Positions 30,251-38,937 of a stretch of DNA of 64,000 bases are shown here, piece by piece. The DNA comes from Pandoraea norimbergensis (GTDB lineage: Bacteria > Pseudomonadota > Gammaproteobacteria > Burkholderiales > Burkholderiaceae): the NCBI RefSeq assembly GCF_001465545.3, contig NZ_CP013480.3, forward strand, positions 4,154,001 through 4,218,000. Reading direction: 5' to 3'. The position numbers and the translations under genes are program-made. The notes under the pieces were generated by a model. It saw only the letters and a program-made list of their open reading frames with translations, had not been told where the DNA came from and did no database searches. Position 1 is the first letter of the stretch. Each line of letters begins with the position of its first letter.

Positions 30251-31912
30251 ATGACTGCGGATTACGCCAATGCCTACGCGGCATTCGATCTCGACGCGAC
30301 CGTAAAGGCCACGCTCGACGGCAATCTCGATGCGATGAATGCCTGCATCGAATCTTGTGACCGGCATGCCCTGCCCGGGCGCATCGCGTTGTTCTGGGAG
30401 GGACGCGACGGCACGAGCCAGACGTGGACCTTCCGTCAGCTTCAGACGCTCTCGGCGCGCTTCGCCAACTTTCTGCGCGAACAAGGCGTACAGCCCGGCG
30501 ACCGCGTGAGCGGTCTGCTGCCACGTACGCCCGAATTGCTGGTGACGATTCTTGGCACGTGGCGTGCGGGCGCGGTCTATCAGCCGCTGTTCACCGCGTT
30601 CGGTCCGAAAGCGATTGAGCACCGCCTCCAAGGCGCGCAAAGCAAGCTCGTGGTGACCGACGCCGCTAATCGCACCAAGCTCGATGAAATCGAGAACTGC
30701 CCGCCCGTGGCCACGGTGAGCGGGCCGCGCGGCGAAGGCGTGCGACGTGGCGATTTCAGCTTCTGGCATGAAGTCGAGCAACATGCCGAGACGTTTGCGC
30801 CCGTGATGCGGCGCGGCGACGATCCGTTCCTGATGATGTTCACCTCGGGCACGACCGGCGCCGCCAAACCCGTCATGGTGCCGCTGCGCGCGATCGTGGC
30901 CTTCGTGGGCTACATGCGCGACGCCGTCGACCTGCGTCCGACCGACACGTTCTGGAATATCGCCGATCCGGGCTGGGCCTACGGCCTCTACTACGCCGTG
31001 ACAGGGCCGCTGGCCATGGGTATCCCGACCACGTTCTACGACGGTCCCTTCAACGTCGAAAGCACTTACCGGGTCATCCGCAAACTCGGCATCACCAACC
31101 TTGCCGGGTCGCCCACGGCGTTCCGTCTGCTGATTGCCGGTGGCGACAAGGCCGCCGCGCCCGTCAAAGGGCAGTTGCGTGCCGTGTCCAGCGCGGGCGA
31201 ACCGCTCAACCCAGAGGTCATTCGCTGGTTTGCCGAGCACCTCGGCGTGACAATTCACGATCACTACGGCCAGACCGAACTGGGCATGGTCGTGTGCAAC
31301 CACCACGCTCTCAACCACCCGGTGCAGGCGGGCGCCGCCGGTTTCGCCTCGCCGGGGCATCGTGTCGTCGTGCTCGACGACGACGGCCGCGAATGCCCGG
31401 TCGGGCAACCCGGCGTGCTGGCCCTCGATCGCAAGCAATCGCCGCTCATGTGGTTCGGCGGCTACTGGGAGCGCGAAACGCCGTCGTTCGTCGGCGATTA
31501 CTACCTTTCCGGCGACACGGTCGAGCGCAACGACGACGGCAGCATCAGCTTTGTCGGCCGCAACGACGACGTGATTACCTCCGCCGGTTACCGCATCGGG
31601 CCGTTCGATGTGGAGAGCGCGCTCATCGAACACCCGGCCGTGGTCGAAACGGCGGTGGTCGGCAAGCCCGATCCGAAGCGCACGGAACTGGTCAAGGCGT
31701 TCGTCGTATTGCATCCGCAGTACGCCCCGAGCGAAGCGCTCGCCTGCGAATTGCAGGAGCACGTGCGGCATCGGCTTTCCACGCACGCCTATCCGCGTGA
31801 AGTCGAATTCGTCAGCGAGTTGCCCAAGACACCGAGCGGCAAGTTGCAGCGCTTCATCCTGCGTAATCAGGAAATCGCCAAGGCGCAGCAGGCGGCAGCA
31901 AACGCTGCCTGA
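30251..31912 (+). CDS. AMP-forming acyl-CoA synthetase
   Basis: 553 residues of the ANL superfamily. Motifs in order: P-loop FTSGTTGAAKPVMV, YGQTELGM (A5), YLSGDTVERNDDGSISFVGR (A7), NDDVITSAGYRIGPFDVES (A8) and the C-terminal catalytic lysine in PKTPSGKLQRF. It activates a carboxylate to its CoA thioester; short- or medium-chain acids are likely. RBS AGGAGACAAGCC. It is followed 68 bp later by an SDR gene in the same direction. Confidence 0.92.
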   Translation: MTADYANAYAAFDLDATVKATLDGNLDAMNACIESCDRHALPGRIALFWEGRDGTSQTWTFRQLQTLSARFANFLREQGVQPGDRVSGLLPRTPELLVTILGTWRAGAVYQPLFTAFGPKAIEHRLQGAQSKLVVTDAANRTKLDEIENCPPVATVSGPRGEGVRRGDFSFWHEVEQHAETFAPVMRRGDDPFLMMFTSGTTGAAKPVMVPLRAIVAFVGYMRDAVDLRPTDTFWNIADPGWAYGLYYAVTGPLAMGIPTTFYDGPFNVESTYRVIRKLGITNLAGSPTAFRLLIAGGDKAAAPVKGQLRAVSSAGEPLNPEVIRWFAEHLGVTIHDHYGQTELGMVVCNHHALNHPVQAGAAGFASPGHRVVVLDDDGRECPVGQPGVLALDRKQSPLMWFGGYWERETPSFVGDYYLSGDTVERNDDGSISFVGRNDDVITSAGYRIGPFDVESALIEHPAVVETAVVGKPDPKRTELVKAFVVLHPQYAPSEALACELQEHVRHRLSTHAYPREVEFVSELPKTPSGKLQRFILRNQEIAKAQQAAANAA

Positions 31913-31980
31913 TATCTGAGGCTCGAACCTGAATCTCGAACCTGAAGCTCGACATCCATTTTTTACAGGAAGCGCAGTCA

Positions 31981-32748
31981 ATGCAGATCAAGGATCACGT
32001 ATTCATCGTCACCGGCGCGTCGTCCGGTCTGGGGGCCGCCACCGCGCGCATGTTTGTCGATGCCGGCGCGAAAGTCGTGCTCGGCGACATCAACGCCGAG
32101 GCCGGCGCCAAGCAGGCTGAAGCACTGGGTGACGCGGCACGCTTCGTCGTCACCGACATCACGCGTGAAGACGATGTGCAACGTCTGGTCGATACGGCAA
32201 CGACCGCCTTCGGCCGCCTGAACGGCGTCGTCAACTGCGCGGGGCTCGTCATCGGTGAGCGCATTCTCGGCAAGCAGGGACCGCATCGTCTCGACAGCTT
32301 TGCGCGCATCGTCAACGTCAATCTGATCGGCACCTTCAACGTGTTGCGTATCGCGGCGTCGGCCATGGCCGAAGGCACCGCTGACGCCGAAGGCGAGCGC
32401 GGCGTGATCGTCAATACCGCCTCAGTGGCAGCGTTCGACGGGCAGATCGGGCAAGCCGCCTATGCCGCATCCAAGGGCGGCGTGGCCGCGCTGACGTTGC
32501 CGGCCGCCCGCGAACTGGCGCGCGTGGGCGTGCGAGTCGTGACGGTAGCTCCGGGCATCTTCGAGACACCGATGATGGCCGGCATGACGCCGGAGGTGCA
32601 AGCGGCGCTCGGCGCATCGGTACCCTTCCCGCCGCGTCTGGGCCGCCCGTCCGAATACGCCGGTCTGGTGCGCCATATCGTGGAGAACACCATGCTCAAC
32701 GGTGAAGTCATTCGCCTTGACGGCGCATTGCGCATGGCACCGAAGTAA
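31981..32748 (+). CDS. Short-chain dehydrogenase, 3-hydroxyacyl-CoA dehydrogenase type 2-like
   Basis: 255 residues. NAD-binding [12 protein letters not shown] and catalytic Ser/Tyr/Lys ([20 protein letters not shown]) mark a classical SDR. The ending [20 protein letters not shown] and [14 protein letters not shown] matches the HSD17B10/type-2 hydroxyacyl-CoA dehydrogenase group, which acts on 2-methyl-3-hydroxybutyryl-CoA and similar. GGAAGCGCAGTCA lies upstream. Likely co-transcribed with the synthetase. Confidence 0.9.
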   Translation: MQIKDHVFIVTGASSGLGAATARMFVDAGAKVVLGDINAEAGAKQAEALGDAARFVVTDITREDDVQRLVDTATTAFGRLNGVVNCAGLVIGERILGKQGPHRLDSFARIVNVNLIGTFNVLRIAASAMAEGTADAEGERGVIVNTASVAAFDGQIGQAAYAASKGGVAALTLPAARELARVGVRVVTVAPGIFETPMMAGMTPEVQAALGASVPFPPRLGRPSEYAGLVRHIVENTMLNGEVIRLDGALRMAPK

Positions 32749-32868
32749 GTTCCGCTGGCGAATTAGGAAACCGCCGATCCGATTTTCGGACGGCAGTCGA
32801 AGCGATGGCGGGGGCCGCACTGCTAGAATCCCTGCGTCCCCCTGCTCCGACATCCCGGTTCGCCACGC

Positions 32869-33879
32869 ATGGAAAAAGGCAGCATCTCGATTCACTTCGT
32901 CATCAACGCGCTCGCTCACGTCGAGCGTCTCGGCGGCGATTCGTACGCGTTGTTGCGCGCCGCGGAAATCGCCCCCGCGCTGCTCGCGCATCCGCAGGCC
33001 CGTGTGCCGGCCGACCGTTACGCCAGACTCTGGCGACTCATCAGCATTGCACTGGACGACGAATTTTTCGGGCAGGATTCGCGCCGCATGAAGGTCGGCA
33101 GTTTTGCGATGCTGTGCCACAGCGTGATCGCTTGCCGCACGCTGGAACAAGCGCTATTGCGGGCCGCACGCTTCTTCGGCTTGCTACTCGACGATCTCGA
33201 AATGCATCTCGTGCGCGACGGCTCGCTTGCCCGGCTTGAGGTGCATGAACGCGAGGATGCGCAGGCACCGCGCGTCTTCGGGCATGAAACGTTGCTGATC
33301 CTCTTTTACGCGCTCACGTGCTGGCTTATCGCCCGCCGCGTGTCACTGAGTACCGCGTACTTCGCCTTTGACGAGCCGGTCTATAGCGACGAATACCGCA
33401 CCATGTATTCGCCGCGACTGGTCTTCAATGCCGAACACACCGGCATCGAGTTCGACGCGGCATGTCTTGATCTTCCCGTGGTGCAGGACGAAGTCACCGT
33501 CAAGGACTTCCTGCGCGCCGCACCGGGCAACATCATCCTCAAATACAAGAACACGAAGGGGATGGTCGCGCGGGTTCGGCGACGATTGAAGACCATGCCG
33601 ACCGACAGCTGGCCGGCGTTCGAAGCGCTCGCGGGCGAGTTTCACACGACGGCGTCCACGCTGCGACGGCGGCTCGAAGACGAAGGACAGTCGTATCAGT
33701 CGATCAAGGATCAACTGCGACGCGACCTTGCCATCCACGCGCTGTGCAACACGTCCAAGCCCATGCTGGATATCGCCCTGTCACTGGGCTTTGCCGATCC
33801 GAGCGCGTTCTTTCGCGCGTTCCGCAAGTGGACCGGCGTACGCCCCGGTGACTATCGGCGACAAGCCGTCGAGGCATGA
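32869..33879 (+). CDS. AraC-family regulator (OruR-like)
   Basis: 336 residues. An N-terminal arabinose-binding-type (AraC_binding_2/OruR-like) domain (about 15-200) and a C-terminal double HTH (about 235-332; STLRRRLEDEGQSYQSIKDQ and MLDIALSLGFADPSAFFRAF) are visible. It follows the acyl-CoA genes and probably controls them. Ends in a clear terminator. Confidence 0.9.
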   Translation: MEKGSISIHFVINALAHVERLGGDSYALLRAAEIAPALLAHPQARVPADRYARLWRLISIALDDEFFGQDSRRMKVGSFAMLCHSVIACRTLEQALLRAARFFGLLLDDLEMHLVRDGSLARLEVHEREDAQAPRVFGHETLLILFYALTCWLIARRVSLSTAYFAFDEPVYSDEYRTMYSPRLVFNAEHTGIEFDAACLDLPVVQDEVTVKDFLRAAPGNIILKYKNTKGMVARVRRRLKTMPTDSWPAFEALAGEFHTTASTLRRRLEDEGQSYQSIKDQLRRDLAIHALCNTSKPMLDIALSLGFADPSAFFRAFRKWTGVRPGDYRRQAVEA

Positions 33880-33884
33880 AAAAA

Positions 33885-33929
33885 GCGGTACGACCGGCAG
33901 GGTTTCTGCCTTTCGTACCGCCTTTCTTT
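33885..33929 (+). terminator. Intrinsic terminator of the AraC gene
   Basis: GCGGTACGA (33885-33893) pairs with TCGTACCGC (33913-33921), with an inner GGCAG/CTGCC extension, followed by CTTTCTTT. An A-run precedes it, so it may also stop transcription from the MFS gene on the other strand. Confidence 0.8.
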
Positions 33930-33955
33930 GCACCACCTGAGAATAAGACGCCGAC

Positions 33956-35317
33956 TCAGGCCGCCTTGGCCTTCACGTCAACACGCTGCTCCGCGCCGTC
34001 GTCATCGTCGTCCAGCTCGATACGCTTTACCTCACCGAGCAACAGCAGGTAGCAGAACACACCTGCAATGGCGAAAAGGCTGATCAGCCCCAACGCCCAG
34101 CCGAACGAACCGGTGGCTTTCACGATGAAGCCGATCGCAATCGGCGTCACGATGCCCGACAGATTGCCCGCAAAGTTGACCGCGCCGCCGGTGATCCCGA
34201 CCATGCCCTTCGGGGCGATATCAGCCACCAACGACCACGACGCCGACGCAACACCCTGCGCGAAGAACGCGAACGACATGATGGCGATGACGAGCCAGTT
34301 GGCATCGGTCAGCACGCACAACGACATCGTCGGCACGAGCATCAGGCCGGTCACGATCGGTGTCTTGCGCGCCGTGCCCACGGCCACGCCACGTCGCAGA
34401 AGCCAGTCGGACAGCAGCCCGCCGCACACCACACCAATCGATGCGGCGACAAACGGCACCGACGTCATGCCGCCCGCCTTGAGCACCGTCATCTTGCGCT
34501 CGGTGATCAAGTAAGTCGGGAACCACGTCAGGAAGAAGTACAGCGACGAGAGCGACGCGAACTTGCCCACGCAAATGGCGATGATCTGCCGGTTACGGAA
34601 CAGCGCGAACAACTTCCTCCAAGGGAATTTCTGCGCGGCGGCGTGATCCGCAGACTTCACCTCGACGAGCGCACCGCCACTGCGGATGTGCTCCAACTCC
34701 GCCGCATTGACCCACGAGCACTTGTCCGGATCGCGATATCCGAGATACCAGACACCGGCCCAGACAATGCCGAGCAAGCCGGTCGCGTAGAAAATCTCAC
34801 GCCAGCCCCACGTGTGCGCAATCCAGAACAGCAACGGCGTGAGTGCCGCCATGCCGATGTACTGGCCCACGAGATAGACGCTGGTCGCCACGCCCCGCTC
34901 ACGCTGGGCAAACCAGATCGAGACCACGCGGTTGTTGACCGGGAACGTCGGCGCCTCGGCAATACCCACGCCAAGCCGCATGCCGAACAGCGTGACGAAA
35001 CGCGTCGCGAAGCCCTGCATGAACGTGAGGACCGACCAGCTCAGAATGGCCACACCGTAAATGGCACGTGTGCCGAACCGGTCGATGACCCAGCCGCCCG
35101 GAATGTTGGCGATGACATACGTCCACGCGTACGCGGAGAAGATGAAGCCCAGTTCGACCGGGCCCAGACCGAACTCCTGTTTGAGCATCGGCGCGGCCAC
35201 CGACAGGTTGGCGCGGTCGACATAGTTGATCACGGTGCCGACGAACACCAGAAAGAGCATCCAGTAGCGCACGCGCGACGGGCGCTGCGCGGATGAGGGG
35301 GACGGTGAGACTGACAT
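33956..35317 (-). CDS. MFS transporter, anion:cation symporter (GudP/glucarate-like) family
   Basis: 453 residues from ATG 35317, twelve membrane segments. RYWMLFLVFVGTVINYVDRANLSVAAP and GVGIAEAPTFPVNNRVVSIWF are signatures of the ACS family (tartrate, glucarate, galactonate, phthalate-type symporters). The C-terminus is acidic (ELDDDDDGAEQ) and cytoplasmic. It follows a porin gene 36 bp upstream, so the two probably move the same organic acid across both membranes. Confidence 0.9.
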   Translation of the reverse strand: MSVSPSPSSAQRPSRVRYWMLFLVFVGTVINYVDRANLSVAAPMLKQEFGLGPVELGFIFSAYAWTYVIANIPGGWVIDRFGTRAIYGVAILSWSVLTFMQGFATRFVTLFGMRLGVGIAEAPTFPVNNRVVSIWFAQRERGVATSVYLVGQYIGMAALTPLLFWIAHTWGWREIFYATGLLGIVWAGVWYLGYRDPDKCSWVNAAELEHIRSGGALVEVKSADHAAAQKFPWRKLFALFRNRQIIAICVGKFASLSSLYFFLTWFPTYLITERKMTVLKAGGMTSVPFVAASIGVVCGGLLSDWLLRRGVAVGTARKTPIVTGLMLVPTMSLCVLTDANWLVIAIMSFAFFAQGVASASWSLVADIAPKGMVGITGGAVNFAGNLSGIVTPIAIGFIVKATGSFGWALGLISLFAIAGVFCYLLLLGEVKRIELDDDDDGAEQRVDVKAKAA

Positions 35318-35353
35318 GTTGATTCTCGTTTTGATTCTCGCGGGGGGCCGCAA

Positions 35354-36436
35354 TCAGAAGCTGTGATACATGCCCAGGCGCACGAGCACCTGATCGTGGT
35401 TGCTCGACGCACCGATCGGGTACGACGCTGCCTTGTTGTTGCCGTTGGCCGCGATGTACGTCACCTGCGCTTGCAGTTGCGTGCGCTTCGAGAACGAGTA
35501 CAGATCGCCCGCTTCCACCTGGTTGTAGTGCGTGTGGTTGAACGACGAGTACGAGTAGCCGAGCGTGAGCGCGTTGGCATCGGTCACGCGATACTCGCTG
35601 CCGACGTCGTAGTTAAACATGTTGCCCGAGCCTCCCACCGCGCGCACTTCGCTGCGGGTGTAGAGCGCGTGCACGTTCCAGCGCGACGAGATGCGGTACG
35701 AGGCGCCGATACCCGTGTTGTTCACAGCGTCCGACTTGAACACGTTGGTCGCCGAGAGCCCTGTCTGGCCGAACAGCGACGTGAGCCCCAGACGCGACGA
35801 GAAGTCGAACGTGCGCTTGTTGATGCTCACGTAGGTGGCCGCGACGGACAACGGACCGTTGTCGTATTTCACGTAGCCGCCCATCGTGCGGCCCAGCGCA
35901 TTGCCGCCCGCAAAGCCGTACATCAGACCACCGGTCAGGCCGAGATAGCTGGCGCTATTCCACTTCACGGCATTGTCGATCTGCGACGAATTCGCCAGAT
36001 TGTCGAGGTTGCCCGGGTGGTAGGCGTACAGGTTGTGCTGCCAGAAGCCGTTCGAGTAACGAATCGACACGTCTTGCATGAAATCGGTCTGATGGCCGAT
36101 CGAGACGGTGCCGAAGCGATCGCTCGCCAGTCCGACCCACGCCTGACGGTTCCACTCGACGCCGCTGTTGATCAGCGCCCCGGTACTGGTGTTGAAGCCC
36201 TGCTCCAACTGGAACACCGCAGCGAGCCCGCCACCGAGATCCTCTCGCCCTTTCAGGCCGAAGCGGTCGGGTTGGCCGATACCGGCGTCCATCTTGAACA
36301 AACGACCGCCGCCCGAGTTGCTCACATAAGTGAGGCCGTCGTCGATGGTCCCGTAAATCTGCAACGAATTGCCTGCGGCATGGGCCGCGCCGACGCATGC
36401 CATCAGGCACGCTGCGACGATACTGCGTCTCTTCAC
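35354..36436 (-). CDS. Gram-negative general porin
   Basis: 360 residues with GTG start and AGGAG six bases upstream. Signal peptide of 20 residues (MKRRSIVAACLMACVGAAHA). The mature protein is a 16-strand trimeric beta-barrel type: SLQIYGTIDDGLTYVSNSGG start, SRFGLKGREDLGG-like turn (DRFGLKGREDLGG), and terminal Phe in GMYHSF. First gene of a porin-MFS unit below a large inverted-repeat operator. Confidence 0.93.
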   Translation of the reverse strand: MKRRSIVAACLMACVGAAHAAGNSLQIYGTIDDGLTYVSNSGGGRLFKMDAGIGQPDRFGLKGREDLGGGLAAVFQLEQGFNTSTGALINSGVEWNRQAWVGLASDRFGTVSIGHQTDFMQDVSIRYSNGFWQHNLYAYHPGNLDNLANSSQIDNAVKWNSASYLGLTGGLMYGFAGGNALGRTMGGYVKYDNGPLSVAATYVSINKRTFDFSSRLGLTSLFGQTGLSATNVFKSDAVNNTGIGASYRISSRWNVHALYTRSEVRAVGGSGNMFNYDVGSEYRVTDANALTLGYSYSSFNHTHYNQVEAGDLYSFSKRTQLQAQVTYIAANGNNKAASYPIGASSNHDQVLVRLGMYHSF

Positions 36437-36546
36437 CTTCTACTCCTGTTCTGCTTCTTGATGCTTCCGGCGCCATCCAGCGGCCCCGCACCGATCACGT
36501 CGCCGCCAACAAGGACGTTGCAGGACGTCACGGCTTACATCGTTAT

Positions 36547-36614
36547 ATTGTCTTACCTATGAAACAATGGTTAATAGGTGAGACAATTATGGCGAAGAGG
36601 ATAAGGTGAGACAA
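36547..36614. promoter_or_regulatory. Operator with three related half sites upstream of the porin gene
   Basis: ATTGTCTTACCTAT (36547-36560) and ATAGGTGAGACAAT (36574-36587) are inverted copies matching at 13 of 14 positions. A third copy, AGGTGAGACAA, lies at 36604-36614 in the same orientation as the second. They are 110-180 bp upstream of the porin start. The neighbouring IclR protein is the natural candidate to bind. Confidence 0.65.
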
Positions 36615-36728
36615 GCAGAAAATAAGCCAGCGTTTATTGATGTTGCGCAAATGCTAATGACTAAGCGCTCGCCCGTCAGTGCGGAAAAAATTGCTTCCGA
36701 CGCGCTGAGAACGCTGGCGCGCGGGCAT

Positions 36729-36758
36729 AACAAAGGGGCCCCGTGGGGCCCCTTTGTT
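36729..36758 (-). terminator. Intrinsic terminator of the IclR gene
   Basis: AACAAAGGGGCCCC (36729-36742) and GGGGCCCCTTTGTT (36745-36758) are perfect 14-bp inverted arms. It is symmetrical, so it could act in both directions, but the gene it serves is the minus-strand regulator ending at 36795. Confidence 0.8.
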
Positions 36759-36794
36759 CACTTCAATCCTTGCCGCCTGATAGCGGCCTCCACC

Positions 36795-37598
36795 TTATCG
36801 AACCGCCGTCAGCGACTCGCCCCGGTAGTTGAGTTTGTGCGATAGCTCGTCGGCGGCTGACACCACTTTTTCGACGATGCCGTTTTCCAGCAAGTCGGCT
36901 TCCACGCGCGCTTGCGGAATCGTGACGCTGATCACCGCCGCGATCTGCCCACGATGGTTGCGCACCGGCGCTGCAATCGTCGAGATGTTCTGCTCGAAGA
37001 ACGCCTGACTCATGCTGTAGCCGCGCGCGATGTCTTCCTGCACGACGCGGTACAGCGCGTCGACCGTGGTCGGCGTGTGCGCAGTGTAGGCCTCGAGCTT
37101 GCGCTCGGGATACAACTGCTTGAGCGATGGCAGTGAATAGTCGCCAAGCAGAATATGCCCCACCGCTGTCGCATGCGCCGGCAACCGCGTGCCGACACGC
37201 ACGGTGCCGAACACCAGTTCGCGGCTGGCGGCCTTGGCGACGAAGACGGCATCGCGCTGATCGAGAATCAGGATGTGACTCGAGAAGCCCGTCGCGTCGC
37301 GCAGCTTCTCGATCACCGGCGTGCCGAGATCCGTCAGCTCAAGTGAGTTCAGATACTCGAAGCCCAATCGCAACACGGCCACGCCGAGCCGATAGTGACG
37401 GTCGTCGCCTGCCTTCTCGATGAAACCCTCGGCTTCCAGTGTCTGGAGCAGTCGGAAGACAGTCGAGCGCGGAATATCGAGTCGTCGTGCCAGATCGGCC
37501 CCACCCAACACCGGCTCGCGCGCGGAGAAGGTCATGAGGATGCGCAGGCCGCGCTCTAGGCCTGGGACGGAGTATTTGTTATCGGTATCGTTGCTCAT
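36795..37598 (-). CDS. IclR-family transcriptional regulator
   Basis: 267 residues from ATG 37598; a GTG five codons earlier also opens the frame. N-terminal winged HTH (about 10-75, ADLARRLDIPRSTVFRLLQTLEAEGF) and C-terminal IclR effector domain with AHATAVGHILLGDY and ISTIAAPVRNHRGQIAAVISVT. Upstream of the porin-MFS pair in the same direction but with its own terminator. It probably controls that pair in response to an organic acid. Confidence 0.92.
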   Translation of the reverse strand: MSNDTDNKYSVPGLERGLRILMTFSAREPVLGGADLARRLDIPRSTVFRLLQTLEAEGFIEKAGDDRHYRLGVAVLRLGFEYLNSLELTDLGTPVIEKLRDATGFSSHILILDQRDAVFVAKAASRELVFGTVRVGTRLPAHATAVGHILLGDYSLPSLKQLYPERKLEAYTAHTPTTVDALYRVVQEDIARGYSMSQAFFEQNISTIAAPVRNHRGQIAAVISVTIPQARVEADLLENGIVEKVVSAADELSHKLNYRGESLTAVR

Positions 37599-37975
37599 GC
37601 CGTTTGCGCACACTGGCGCCGACCGGCATGCGAGCGTTTCGCGCAGCCGATAGACGACAAGTCAGGGAAGGCGCACATTATAGGCCACGCATCGCAGCAC
37701 CGGCGACGGCAGCATCGAGCCAAGCATCAAGCTGACAGATTCCCACCTCGCGAGACACCGGGTTGCGCCGATTTGCCATGGGTTGCGACGGGTTGCGCCC
37801 GTTCTGGCAGCACGCTGCCCTTTGACGGCGCAGGCGGGCACCCTTCTTGGGCGATTCGCCTCGTCGCGGGTCCATGCACCGCAATGGGGGTAATTCCGAA
37901 GCGCGTCGACGCTCACTTTTTGTCATCATTGCGCCTGCAAGCTTGACAAGCTGGCGCATGTGGAGCGAGACACTC

Positions 37976-38107
37976 TGGCAGGCACCGAGAACAACAAACG
38001 ATCCGGACCTGCCAAACGCACGTATCCCTTTTCTCCTGACGCTTTTGCGATTGCCTATCCCAATAGCCACCAGGAGCTGCGCCCACCTGCCAAGTGGGCG
38101 TTTTTTT
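37976..38107 (+). ncRNA. Possible small RNA ending in an orphan terminator
   Basis: TGGCAGG (37976-37982) can pair with CCTGCCA (38008-38014). An unstructured, pyrimidine-rich middle follows, and then the terminator at 38080-38107. A TTGACA at 37943-37948 could be a -35 box, but no good -10 is visible. The 5' end is a guess. The evidence is structural only. Confidence 0.3.
38080..38107 (+). terminator. Orphan Rho-independent terminator
   Basis: CGCCCAC (38080-38086) pairs with GTGGGCG (38094-38100), directly followed by seven T. A textbook intrinsic terminator on the plus strand with no recognised gene upstream. Confidence 0.75.
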
Positions 38108-38337
38108 GCTGGTTAAACGCTCCCTTCGCCGTGTGGTCCGACCCGCCCGCCGCGTTCTTCACGAGAGAACCCGATGACCTGGCATGCTTGTTGCTTGTAT
38201 TTCCAGCATCGGGGATCGACGCCGCCTTGGCCGAGGTTTCGACGATAAGCACGCACCAGATTGCACCGGTAAGTGCCAGATCGCGAAGTCCGGACTCGCC
38301 CCCTGCGGCGCCTCCGTTTGTTTTGGGTCGAGGTGTT

Positions 38338-38733
38338 ATGTTTAATGAACTGAGCGACGTTGAATGGCACGCCCTGCGTGATCTGATTTGCGACCGTCCG
38401 GTCCGTACGGAACGACGTGGTCGCCCTCAAGTCGAGCAGCGCACGCTGACCAATGCTGTCTTGTGGGTGCTGTTCACGGGAGAGAGCTGGTCGAAACTGC
38501 CCATGCAGTATCCCTCCGTGCCGACTTGCCGCCGCAAGCTGAACGAATGGCGCGAATCGGGCATGCTCGATACGATTTTGAAACGCCTGCAACAATCGGG
38601 CCGCGATATCAGCGCCTGTGCAGGTCAGATCAGCAAGCCGGCCCGCAGCACGCCGTGTGGCGATACCGATCGTCTGCGCGGTGTGTTCTGGACGAACCCG
38701 GCTTCGTGGAAGCCCCCGGTGGCCGTGCGCTGA
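38338..38733 (+). CDS. Transposase-derived protein, IS5-type N-terminal (DUF4096-like) domain only
   Basis: 131 residues from ATG 38338 with GAGG six bases upstream. The N-terminal 90 residues (ELSDVEWHALRDLI, RRGRPQVEQRTLTNAVLWVL, GESWSKLPMQYPSVPTCRRK) are the DNA-binding domain of IS5-type transposases. No DDE catalytic domain follows in any frame and I see no terminal inverted repeats. It is either a remnant or a domesticated DNA-binding protein. The last 40 residues are unlike a folded domain. Confidence 0.6.
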   Translation: MFNELSDVEWHALRDLICDRPVRTERRGRPQVEQRTLTNAVLWVLFTGESWSKLPMQYPSVPTCRRKLNEWRESGMLDTILKRLQQSGRDISACAGQISKPARSTPCGDTDRLRGVFWTNPASWKPPVAVR

Positions 38734-38887
38734 TCGATATCGTCGATATCGGCAGCAACGCATCACCACCAAGCAACGACTTCGATCCGACAGGAATGCC
38801 GCGCAATGCTCGCGGCACCGTCAGTCAGAATGTCAGGCTGGCATCACGGGGTTAGCTCAAGCGGCGCTGTCTGGGCCCTTGTGCGAG

Positions 38888-38937
38888 AAAAACGCGAGAT
38901 CGCGCGAGATTGCGACCGTCTGGCCGCGATCTCGCGT
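38888..38937 (-). terminator. Terminator of the lhgO/ETF gene run
   Basis: ACGCGAGATCGCG (38892-38904) and CGCGATCTCGCGT (38925-38937) are perfect 13-bp arms; in the minus direction the stem ends in TTTTTC. It overlaps the stop codon of the lhgO-like gene and closes the seven-gene run. Confidence 0.8.

Larger units (their letters stand above)
36437..36794. other. Regulatory region between porin and IclR genes
   Basis: 358 bp. It holds a strong hairpin terminator (36729-36758) for the IclR gene and, nearer the porin, an AT-rich promoter zone with three copies of an AGGTGAGACAA-type half site (36547-36614). A plus-strand frame through it (from 36606) reads through the terminator and is not believed. 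Confidence 0.6.
37599..38337. other. Gene-poor region with an orphan terminator
   Basis: About 740 bp between the IclR gene and the transposase-like ORF. It contains the regulator promoter and a good plus-strand terminator at 38080-38107 with no protein gene ahead of it. The frames across it read through that terminator and have no domains. Confidence 0.5.

Noticed and set aside
36606..36845. Small plus-strand frame between porin and IclR genes
   Set aside because: It reads through the 14-bp perfect terminator hairpin and into the IclR gene antisense; no ribosome-binding site supports it.
37960..38337. Upstream extension of the transposase-like ORF
   Set aside because: The frame is open but crosses a textbook terminator and lacks similarity; a well-placed ribosome-binding site supports the ATG at 38338.
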